Source: Lachnospiraceae bacterium G11 (GTDB lineage Bacteria > Bacillota > Clostridia > Lachnospirales > Lachnospiraceae). From it: DNA of 64,000 nt. How positions within the stretch are numbered: the stretch's first letter is position 1; each line of letters opens with the position of its first letter. The notes beneath the pieces are model-generated. The model worked only from the letters and a program-made list of their open reading frames with translations. It did not search any database and had not been told where the DNA came from. The stretch lies in assembly GCA_900103495.1 (NCBI GenBank), contig FMWZ01000005.1:62001-126000 (forward strand). The letters run 5' to 3'. The position numbers and the translations under genes were made by a program. Of the stretch, positions 8,170 to 14,934 are shown in pieces.

Positions 8170-8961
8170 ATGCTCTACGAAGAATTGAGAGCCCGAGAAG
8201 CTATTCTTGAGGAAGCTGTTTCTTTATGCGAAAAGAAACTAAAGAATCCTCCGGAGGGAAAACTTCGGGCGGCAACACGAGGAAATCAAATTCAGTATTA
8301 TCTCAGGAAAAATCCATCAGACATCAATGGAACCTACATTCCCAAGTCAGAAGAAAAGAAGATAGTTAAGCTCGCAGAGAAAGAATACTATGAGCGTTTG
8401 GGCACACATGCCAAAGCCGAGCTGAAACTTATCAGAATGTATTTAAGGCGGTTTTCCAAGGACATGCTTATCTATGCCCATGAAAAGCTGGGAAAGGGCA
8501 AGCGGGGGCTGGTAACACCATTCTGCGTTGATGATGAAACCTATGCTAAAGAGTGGGAGCAGAGAGATTACATTTCCAAGGGAATAGAAGAGTGTGAGCA
8601 GGAGTTCTACACAGGCAAAGGCGAGCGGGTACGATCAAAGTCTGAAATCATCATTGCTGACAGGCTTGCAGCTCTGGGGATACCGTATCATTATGAGGAG
8701 CTTCTTGTGCTAAACGGCGGGTATGAGGTGTATCCTGACTTTACTCTTCTTGACGTGAAAAAACGAAGAGTAATCTACCTTGAACACTTTGGCATGATGG
8801 ATAATCCCGAATATGTCGATGGCTTCATGTGGAAAATAAGCCATTATGCCCAAAATGGTATTTTTCTGGGGCAAAATTTAATCGCAACCTTTGAGCAGTC
8901 TAACAAAGCCCTGAGTACCAAGGAATTGGATGGGCTTTTAAAAGCCGTTTTTGAGCTGTAA
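8170..8961 (+). CDS. Predicted PD-(D/E)XK nuclease-fold protein, function unknown
   Basis: 263 residues from the ATG at 8170, which has AAAGG 7-8 bases upstream; an ATG at 8155 would add five residues but lacks a ribosome binding site. The N-terminal half is charged and helical (YEELRAREAILEEAVSLCEKKLKN, then two more helices). The C-terminal half reads RVRSKSEIIIADRLAALGIPYHYE, then YPDFTLLD, then YLEHFGMMDNPEYVDGF. This is the Glu, PD and ExH(G) pattern of restriction-endonuclease-like folds found at the ends of some helicases; the usual ExK Lys is replaced by His. It follows directly on array A. No partner methylase or helicase is nearby. Nuclease activity is inferred from motif order only. 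Confidence 0.6.
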   Translation: MLYEELRAREAILEEAVSLCEKKLKNPPEGKLRAATRGNQIQYYLRKNPSDINGTYIPKSEEKKIVKLAEKEYYERLGTHAKAELKLIRMYLRRFSKDMLIYAHEKLGKGKRGLVTPFCVDDETYAKEWEQRDYISKGIEECEQEFYTGKGERVRSKSEIIIADRLAALGIPYHYEELLVLNGGYEVYPDFTLLDVKKRRVIYLEHFGMMDNPEYVDGFMWKISHYAQNGIFLGQNLIATFEQSNKALSTKELDGLLKAVFEL

Positions 8962-9053
8962 ACTACCCGTGGATGGCAAATAAATCATAATGATGATAGA
9001 ATTAAAGATAATTTAACAGGAAACGACACATTATCATCCACAGGAGAATTCAT

Positions 9054-9668
9054 ATGACTTCAAGAACAATATTTGAAATAATAGGTTACGTGGGATCGGC
9101 ACTGGTGCTTTTGTCATTTTTGATGTCTTCAGTTTTGAAGCTTCGAATCATTAACTCAATCGGTTCCTTTGCGTCCCTGATTTACGGACTTCTGGTACAT
9201 ACCTACCCCACCGTAATCATGAACGGAGCCCTTCTGATCATCAACATCGTATTCATAATCAAGATGTTCAAAAGCAATGATGCCCGCATTTATCATATGC
9301 ATGAAACCGATGTGAAGGACAATTTCCTTGCATACTTTATTGAAAACCACCGGGAAGACATCGCTCATTTCTTTAAAGGTTTTGAATTCCCTTCGGACAA
9401 ATATAACTACGCGGGGATGGTTTACTACAAGGACACAGTAATAGGAATTGTTCTTGGAATCATGAATGAGGACAAAACCCTCGACGTATGGCTTGATTAC
9501 ACCTGTCCCGAATACAGAGACTTCAGTGCGGGCAAGCATGTATATAAGCATTTTGGGGATGAGGGACTCAAGAAGATTATCTTTAAAGCGGACCCTTCAG
9601 GAAGCATTGCTTATCTGGAGAAAATGGGTTTTTACAAAGAAAACGATATATTCGTAAAGAATTATTGA
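9054..9668 (+). CDS. YgjV-like membrane domain fused to a GNAT-like domain
   Basis: 204 residues. Residues 1-72 form three hydrophobic segments (IFEIIGYVGSALVLLSFLMSS, LRIINSIGSFASLIYGLLV, VIMNGALLIINIVFIIKMF) in the pattern of the YgjV inner-membrane family. Residues about 80-204 look like a small acyltransferase-type domain: a strand with YYKDTVIGIVLGIMNEDKTLDVWLDYTCPEYR, then AGKHVYKHFGDEGLKKIIFK, and SIAYLEKMGFYKEN, the last resembling the GNAT end motif (YLEKMGF). The ATG has CAGGAGAATTCAT upstream. Monocistronic, ending at the hairpin at 9702-9731. Substrate unknown. Confidence 0.65.
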   Translation: MTSRTIFEIIGYVGSALVLLSFLMSSVLKLRIINSIGSFASLIYGLLVHTYPTVIMNGALLIINIVFIIKMFKSNDARIYHMHETDVKDNFLAYFIENHREDIAHFFKGFEFPSDKYNYAGMVYYKDTVIGIVLGIMNEDKTLDVWLDYTCPEYRDFSAGKHVYKHFGDEGLKKIIFKADPSGSIAYLEKMGFYKENDIFVKNY

Positions 9669-9701
9669 ATACGTTAGAAATTGGATTTTTACCATAAAAA
9701 C

Positions 9702-9731
9702 AGAGCCATGTACACGAAGGTACATGGCTCT
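9702..9731. terminator. Bidirectional terminator
   Basis: 12-bp perfect stem (9702-9713 with 9720-9731), loop ACGAAG, followed by TTTGTATTTC. It lies between convergent genes ending at 9668 and 9753. Confidence 0.85.
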
Positions 9732-9752
9732 TTGTATTTCCGACTAATCCAA

Positions 9753-11288
9753 TTAATCGTTGGCAATTTCGTCTTCGGGAAGAGCAATCTTCTTTTCGAT
9801 GACTTTCTTCTTCTCGTAGCACTTGAAGGAGAAGTCGATTTCGCCCTGATCAAGCTTGGGTGTTACAAGGGATACCACAGGAACAACCACAAGTCCTGCA
9901 ACCATCGCAAGTGCGCCTGCGTTGATGGGAGACATGAAGTTCAAGAAAAGGTTTGCCACTGTAATGCCCACACCTGAAATGAAGCCTGCCCACACGCCTG
10001 CTCTTGTTACACCCTTCCAGTAGAGGCCGTAAACCAAAGGAGCAAGGAATGCACCTGCCAAAGCGCCCCATGAAATACCCATGAGCTGCGCGATGAATGT
10101 GGGAGGATTAAGGGCCATAACTACAGATACCACGATGAATACCACGATGAATATTCTCATGATAAAAACCTGCTTTTTCTCAGTAAGTTCCTTTTTCATG
10201 TTGCCTTTGATAAGATCAAGGGTCAAGGTTGAACTTGATGTGAGAACAAGGCTTGAAAGTGTTGACATGGATGCCGATAATACCAGGACAATTACAACAC
10301 CGATCAAAATCTCAGGAAGTTTTGAAAGCATGTTGGGGATAATTGCGTCGTAAACGATCTTGCCGTCTACTGTGATTTCGCTTACATCATTAAGTCTTGC
10401 AAATCCGCCAAGGAAGTAGCAGCCGCCTGCAACAACTACAGCGAAGAATGTGGAAATGATTGTTCCGGTTTTGATAGCTCTTTCATCCTTGATGGCGTAG
10501 AATTTCTGAACCATCTGAGGAAGTCCCCAGGTACCGAGGGATGTAAGAATTACAACGCCCATAAGGTTTACGGGATCGGGACCAAAGAATGATGTGTAAG
10601 CGCCTCTTAAGCCTTCTGTTACAGCAATATCACTGTCAAGGGCTGAAAGCGAAGTGTAGGCTGCGAAGAATCCGCCATTTGAATTAAGAACGGCAAGGAT
10701 TACAGCAACGATACCGAACAGCATGATAATTCCCTGAATGAAATCGTTGATGGCTGTTGCCATGTATCCGCCAAGGATTACATATACTGCGGTAAGAAGT
10801 GCCATAACAATTACACATGCAGTGTAGGGAACATCGAATGCCATTCCGAAAAGTCTTGAAAGTCCGTTATAAACAGATGATGTATAAGGAATAAGGAAGA
10901 TGAACGCAATCAAAGCAGATACAATTCTGATAGCTTTGCTGTGATAGCGCTTTCCAAAGAAGTCAGGCATTGTTGCTGATTGAAGGTGTTTACTCATAAC
11001 TCTTGTTCTTCTTCCGAGAACAACCCAGGCCATGAGTGAACCTATAATCGCATTACCCAAGCCAATCCATGTAGAGGAGAGGCCGTATTTGTAACCAAAC
11101 TGTCCGGCGTATCCTACGAATACAACCGCACTGAAGTAAGAAGTACCGTATGCAAAAGCCGTAAGCCAGGGACCTACGCTTCTTCCGCCCAGTACGAATC
11201 CGTTAACGTCAGTTGCTGTCTTGCGTGAGTAGAGACCTACAGCAATCATGACGCCAAAGAAGATTAGCAGCAATAATACCTTAATCAT
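9753..11288 (-). CDS. Sodium:solute symporter (SSS family, PutP-like)
   Basis: 511 residues with about 13 hydrophobic segments. N-terminal signatures of the Na+-coupled SSS family are present: DVNGFVLGGRSVGPWLTAFAYGTSYFSAVVFVGYAG, in which the Ser/Thr-rich helix 1 is near the sodium site, and GGYMATAINDFIQG further on. Closest in character to proline/pantothenate symporters, but the substrate cannot be read from sequence. GGAGGATTTCTAA precedes the ATG. It has a strong sigma-A promoter at 11423-11451 and a leader of about 130 nt with tandem palindromes. Confidence 0.92.
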   Translation of the reverse strand: MIKVLLLLIFFGVMIAVGLYSRKTATDVNGFVLGGRSVGPWLTAFAYGTSYFSAVVFVGYAGQFGYKYGLSSTWIGLGNAIIGSLMAWVVLGRRTRVMSKHLQSATMPDFFGKRYHSKAIRIVSALIAFIFLIPYTSSVYNGLSRLFGMAFDVPYTACVIVMALLTAVYVILGGYMATAINDFIQGIIMLFGIVAVILAVLNSNGGFFAAYTSLSALDSDIAVTEGLRGAYTSFFGPDPVNLMGVVILTSLGTWGLPQMVQKFYAIKDERAIKTGTIISTFFAVVVAGGCYFLGGFARLNDVSEITVDGKIVYDAIIPNMLSKLPEILIGVVIVLVLSASMSTLSSLVLTSSSTLTLDLIKGNMKKELTEKKQVFIMRIFIVVFIVVSVVMALNPPTFIAQLMGISWGALAGAFLAPLVYGLYWKGVTRAGVWAGFISGVGITVANLFLNFMSPINAGALAMVAGLVVVPVVSLVTPKLDQGEIDFSFKCYEKKKVIEKKIALPEDEIAND

Positions 11289-11375
11289 TTAGAAATCCTC
11301 CAAATACTCTAATGTGTCGTGGGCCTGCCTGTGATTATTTTGGCTTCGAATCAATTTGTCTGACTGCCCTTGATT

Positions 11376-11401
11376 CGCTTTAAAGCGTAACGCTTTAAAG
11401 C
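11376..11401. promoter_or_regulatory. Tandem palindromes in the symporter leader
   Basis: Two copies of the self-complementary CGCTTTAAAGCG (11376-11387 and 11391-11401, the second lacking its last G) separated by TAA. They lie 15-40 bases downstream of the predicted minus-strand start, so they could be operators for a dimeric repressor or form one RNA stem. A further inverted pair CGAATCAA/TTGATTCG lies at 11347-11354 and 11370-11377. Confidence 0.5.
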
Positions 11402-11422
11402 AATAAAGTGCCCACAAGTGAT

Positions 11423-11451
11423 ATTATATGGGTTTAGCTTATTTGTGTCAA
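11423..11451 (-). promoter_or_regulatory. Sigma-A promoter of the symporter gene
   Basis: On the minus strand TTGACA (11451-11446) and TATAAT (11428-11423), both perfect, with a 17-bp spacer. Start expected near 11416. Confidence 0.9.
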
Positions 11452-11571
11452 GGGAAATTCGGATTTGGGAGGTGGGAAGATAGGAGGGGAGGCGGGAAAG
11501 CAAGCTCTGCAAAGCAGAAACACAGATATTGCGTTGACAATGATGGGAAAAGGTGCAAATATAGACTAATC

Positions 11572-12939
11572 ATGGAAGCAATAAGAAACTTATTTAAGGG
11601 ATATCATAAGGATAAAATAAAGACCACTGTCAACATGGCGTGGCCGGCTATAATAGAGTCTTTCTTTGTGGCTTTTGCGGGACTTATCGACTCGCTGATG
11701 GTTTCAAGCATGGGGGCCAAGGAAGTGGCGGCGGTAGGACTGACGACCCAGCCCAAGTTTATGGGACTTTCTTTGTTCTTTGCGCTTAATGTGTCCATAT
11801 CGGCACTGGTGGCAAGAAGAAGAGGCGAGAGGCGACAGAAGGAAGCTCATGTAATTCTGGTGACGAGCCTTGCATTTGTTTTGGTGGCTGCGGCTGCAAT
11901 CAGTACGCTTTTTGTTGTTTATGCAAGCCCCATAATCGAGCTTTGCGGCTCAACGGCGGAAACCCATGACAGTGCGGTTACTTATCTTAGCATCATTATG
12001 GGGGGCATGGTGTTTAACTGCGTCCAGATGGCCATTAACTCAGCCCAGCGTGGAGCAGGAAACACAAGAATCACCATGACCACCAACGTAACCTCCAACA
12101 CGGTTAATATAGTGTTCAACTATCTTTTGATCGGAGGTCATTTGGGATTCCCGAGACTTGGAATTGTGGGTGCGGCGGTTGCCACGGTTTTTGGTACGGT
12201 GGTTGCCAGCATAATGAGCGTAATTTCCATTACCAAGAAAGACGGATTCATCAATATTGCTTATATTATTGAAAACAAAATAAGACCCTCCCTTGAGGCC
12301 TTCGGTCTTATTGTAAAAATAGGTTACAGCGTTTTTGCCGAGCAGATTCTTATGAGAATCGGTTTCATGCTGACTGCCATTATGGCGGCCAAGCAGGGAA
12401 CAGATGCCATGGCGGCTCACCAGGTGGGAATGAACCTTCTTGGACTTTCCTTCTCCTTTGGTGACGGACTGCAGGCCACAGCTGTAGCTTTAATAGGAAG
12501 GAGCCTTGGTGAAAAGGATAAGGAACTTGCCAAGGAATACGGCAGGACCTGCAAACTCCTTGGAGCCTGTATTGCCGTGGGCCTTACAGCAGTTTATTAC
12601 TTTGGAGCAAGGGGCCTTATGAGCCTGTTCTTTAAGGAAGAACACATTGTGGAAATCGGAATCTCCATTATGAGAGTCATTATCTTCGTATGTATCTTCC
12701 AGATAGTTCAGGTAATCAACATGGGCTGCTTAAGGGGTGCGGGAGATACCCTTTACACCGCAATGGTTTCAATCCTTTGTGTAACCGTAATCAGAACCAT
12801 ATTCTCATATACCTTCGGAATTGCTCTGGGATTTGGAATCATAGGAATATGGGCAGGAGTTCTTGCGGACCAAGTGGGAAGATTCATCCTGTCCACCATC
12901 AGATTCAGACAGGGTAAGTGGACAGAGATCAAGATTTGA
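11572..12939 (+). CDS. MATE family efflux transporter
   Basis: 455 residues from the ATG at 11572 (MEAIRNLFKGYHKDKIKTTVNMAWPAIIESF), which gives the normal MATE length; frames opening further upstream overlap the divergent promoter and read as non-protein-like sequence. Twelve hydrophobic segments; typical elements are NMAWPAIIESFFVAFAGLIDSLMVSSMG and MAAHQVGMNLLGLSFSFGDGLQATAVALIGRSLGE. The ribosome binding site is weak (AAAGGTG), and a TTGACA lies at 11534, so initiation may be from a short leader. It is not closely similar to the partial MATE gene at the left end of the window. Confidence 0.93.
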   Translation: MEAIRNLFKGYHKDKIKTTVNMAWPAIIESFFVAFAGLIDSLMVSSMGAKEVAAVGLTTQPKFMGLSLFFALNVSISALVARRRGERRQKEAHVILVTSLAFVLVAAAAISTLFVVYASPIIELCGSTAETHDSAVTYLSIIMGGMVFNCVQMAINSAQRGAGNTRITMTTNVTSNTVNIVFNYLLIGGHLGFPRLGIVGAAVATVFGTVVASIMSVISITKKDGFINIAYIIENKIRPSLEAFGLIVKIGYSVFAEQILMRIGFMLTAIMAAKQGTDAMAAHQVGMNLLGLSFSFGDGLQATAVALIGRSLGEKDKELAKEYGRTCKLLGACIAVGLTAVYYFGARGLMSLFFKEEHIVEIGISIMRVIIFVCIFQIVQVINMGCLRGAGDTLYTAMVSILCVTVIRTIFSYTFGIALGFGIIGIWAGVLADQVGRFILSTIRFRQGKWTEIKI

Positions 12940-12962
12940 TTTCCATCCCCAAAAAGAATAAA

Positions 12963-12986
12963 AAAGAGAAGGATTACTCCTTCTCT
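12963..12986. repeat. 24-bp palindromic hairpin, copy 1
   Basis: 9-bp stem AGAGAAGGA/TCCTTCTCT around TTAC, plus flanking A. An exact 24-base copy occurs at 13540-13563, so the two copies bracket the segment that holds array B and the 144-bp inverted repeat. Confidence 0.85.
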
Positions 12987-13001
12987 ACAGAGTGTAGATA
13001 A

Positions 13002-13027
13002 AGCCGGGGGATTTCCCCGGCTATTTT
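13002..13027 (+). terminator. Terminator of the MATE gene
   Basis: 8-bp perfect GC-rich stem (13002-13009 with 13015-13022), loop GATTT, then ATTTTT. Confidence 0.85.
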
Positions 13028-13050
13028 TGAAAGAAAATATGTTGCCCTGT

Positions 13051-13330
13051 CATAATGATTTAAGGAAGATGCCCGTTTATTATGCCTGAAGATAGCTATC
13101 ATTCTTTCGTGTATCATAATAATCCTCATAAATATCAAAACCATTATGACATTAAAATGACTATTGAACTGTGGGGCTTCATAATAGTTCTTTAAAAATG
13201 CAAAATTATTATGAAAATGAAGCGGACGCCGGTGTAATGGATTGAGATTAATTAGAGTTTATTATGACTAAGCCAATTAAAGCTTTAAAAATCAAGCATA
13301 ATAGAATAAGAAAATATTTATATCATTATG
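13051..13330. repeat. Array B: five 34-bp interrupted palindromes, same family as array A
   Basis: Units at 13051-13084, 13115-13148, 13180-13213, 13233-13266 and 13297-13330, each exactly 34 bp with CATAATR, 20 variable bases and YATTATG. Unit 4 starts with the degenerate TGTAATG but keeps the length. Linkers are 30, 31, 19 and 30 bp. Unit 5 and its left flank share the 16-mer ATCAAGCATAATAGAA with unit 1 of array A. An unpaired CATAATG at 13367 starts the inverted repeat that follows. Confidence 0.8.
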
Positions 13331-13365
13331 AATTTACCCATGAAAATCACGCAAATGCGTAAGGC

Positions 13366-13509
13366 GCATAATGATTCATTCCTGCTTGTTTACAGGATAT
13401 CTGCAATCAGAAGGGAGTCAACCCTGTGAAACACCGCACCGCGGCTTTGGGGTTGACTCCCTTTGGATTGCAGATAAAATCATCATTACGCAGGAATGAA
13501 TTAGTATGC
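13366..13509. repeat. 144-bp two-tier inverted repeat
   Basis: Outer arms of 20 bp (13366-13385, 13490-13509) match at 18 positions. Inner arms of 26 bp (13399-13424, 13450-13475) match at all but two, enclosing a 25-base loop. No coding capacity. The left spacer includes GCTTGTTTACAG, which also occurs just after unit 1 of array A (7709-7720). Looks like a non-autonomous mobile element or a stable structured RNA. Confidence 0.7.
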
Positions 13510-13539
13510 TGCAAAAAAATGCCACTTTGTTTACTCTCT

Positions 13540-13563
13540 AAAGAGAAGGATTACTCCTTCTCT
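13540..13563 (-). terminator. 24-bp palindromic hairpin, copy 2, overlapping the yitT-like stop codon
   Basis: Exact copy of 12963-12986. On the minus strand it contains the last codons and stop of the YitT-family gene (GAG AAG GAG TAA), so the coding end forms one side of the hairpin. The bases that follow on the minus strand are not strongly T-rich, so termination is uncertain. Confidence 0.55.
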
Positions 13564-14489
13564 CCAAGATGCAGGGTCCTGAAGCCTTCACCGTGAACCT
13601 CGTTAGATTCGAGGACAATCATGAAGGAGTCGGGATCCATTTCTTTTACGGCCTTTTGTACGCCGTACATTTCTTTATCACTGCATGCACAAAGCACGAC
13701 TTCTCTGTTGTCGCCCTTATATCCGCCCTCGGCCTGAATGATGGTGGAACCACGGCCGCAGGTTTCGTCTATAAGGTTACATACCTTTCGGCCTTCGTCG
13801 GTTACTATCATTGTCATCTTTCCAGAGTTAATGCCGTACATAAGCTTGTCGGCAATGAGGGAGATGATGTAGCTTCCGATGATACCGTAAATGATACCGT
13901 CAATATCGGAGAAGAGGAATCCACCGATGAGAATAATGAGACCATCGATGATAAAGGTGATTCGACCGATTCCGATGTGGGGCTTTAAAGCCTTTATAGC
14001 CATTATGATGAAATCCGTTCCGCCGGTGGAAGAGTTCTGCATATAAATAAGCGTGTATCCAAGTCCCGAGAAAACGCCGCAGCAGATTGCTGCCAAAAGC
14101 CTGTCTCCGTTGTATGTGGGAAGGAGGGGCGCCAGGTAGTCGATTATGAGTGAGGAAACCAGCATACATCTTAAGGAACTGAAAAAGAACCTCTTTCCGA
14201 TCAACTTGTAGCAAAGGAAGGCCACAGGTACATTCATGATGATGGTACTCAAACCGATGGGGATATTAAACAGCTTATATAAAATAAGTGAGATTCCGGA
14301 AAAACCGCTGACAGGGAAGTTTGCGTTGACAGCGAAGTTGTAAATTCCTATGGCAACCAAAGTTCCGCCGATGATCTCCATGGCAAGACCTTTAAGGAAT
14401 CTTCCGATTCGGCCTCTCAATACCTTTCTCTTGGCCTTTTTCTCTTCTTTTGTAAGTTTGACTTTGACTTTCTTTTCTTTGCGACTCAT
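13551..14489 (-). CDS. YitT family membrane protein (DUF161 plus DUF2179)
   Basis: 312 residues. A Lys-rich N-terminus (SRKEKKVKVKLTKEEKKAKRK) is followed by five or six hydrophobic segments with the family motifs GGTLVAIGIYNFAVNANFPVSGFSGISL and NSSTGGTDFI. A C-terminal soluble domain (KMTMIVTDEGRKVCNLIDETCGRGSTIIQAEGGYKGDNREVVLCAC) is the DUF2179 cytoplasmic module. Family function is unknown. AGGAGGCAAAGCGGT precedes the ATG. A perfect inverted repeat GATTATAA/TTATAATC (14533-14551) lies in its upstream region. Confidence 0.9.
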   Translation of the reverse strand: MSRKEKKVKVKLTKEEKKAKRKVLRGRIGRFLKGLAMEIIGGTLVAIGIYNFAVNANFPVSGFSGISLILYKLFNIPIGLSTIIMNVPVAFLCYKLIGKRFFFSSLRCMLVSSLIIDYLAPLLPTYNGDRLLAAICCGVFSGLGYTLIYMQNSSTGGTDFIIMAIKALKPHIGIGRITFIIDGLIILIGGFLFSDIDGIIYGIIGSYIISLIADKLMYGINSGKMTMIVTDEGRKVCNLIDETCGRGSTIIQAEGGYKGDNREVVLCACSDKEMYGVQKAVKEMDPDSFMIVLESNEVHGEGFRTLHLGEKE

Positions 14490-14609
14490 ACCGCTTTGCC
14501 TCCTGAATTACAAAACAAAAAGAGCTCAAACAGATTATAACCATTATAATCCGCTCACGCTCTTCATGTCAGATTCTAACAAGCCAAAATATAAAAGTCA
14601 ACCCCCTCA

Positions 14610-14638
14610 TTGACCTTGAATCATGTCTTTTGTATAAT
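14610..14638 (+). promoter_or_regulatory. Sigma-A promoter of the HMA/galactanase operon
   Basis: TTGACC (14610-14615) and TATAAT (14633-14638), spacer 17. The transcript would begin with the hairpin TAGCCA/TGGCTA (14645-14661) ahead of the ribosome binding site. Confidence 0.8.
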
Positions 14639-14685
14639 TGAAAGTAGCCATTTAGTGGCTATATCACAATCTAAGGAGGAGAAGA

Positions 14686-14934
14686 ATGTATAAGACAGAA
14701 GTAGGCATTGAAGGAATGATGTGCCATAATTGCGAGAAGCACATGAATGAAGCAATTATGAAGAATTTCGAGGTCGAAAATGTGGAATCATTCCACGACA
14801 GAAATCTCACGGTAATCACCTCCGGAAATCCTCTCGATGAGGCTAAATTAAAGGCTGTTGTCGAAGAGACCGGATACAAGTATATATCAAGCAAAACAGA
14901 GGAGAAAAAGGGTTTTTCATTCGGGAAAAAATGA
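14686..14934 (+). CDS. Heavy-metal-associated (HMA) domain protein
   Basis: 82 residues, a single HMA/CopZ-like beta-alpha fold. The metal site is MMCHNC (residues 11-16) after the first strand YKTEVGIEG, followed by the helix EKHMNEAIMKNF. The C-terminus adds a short basic tail (KTEEKKGFSFGKK). Such proteins bind Cu(I) or similar ions, or act as regulatory heavy-metal domains. The ribosome binding site AAGGAGGAGAAGA is strong. Its stop codon overlaps the start of the galactanase gene (ATGATGA). No copper ATPase or CsoR-type repressor is nearby, so its partner is unknown. Confidence 0.85.
   Translation: MYKTEVGIEGMMCHNCEKHMNEAIMKNFEVENVESFHDRNLTVITSGNPLDEAKLKAVVEETGYKYISSKTEEKKGFSFGKK

Noticed and set aside
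11428-11571. N-terminal extension of the second MATE protein
   Set aside because: It overlaps the -10 of the divergent symporter promoter and adds unusual Gly/Lys/Cys-rich sequence; the start at 11572 gives the normal family length.
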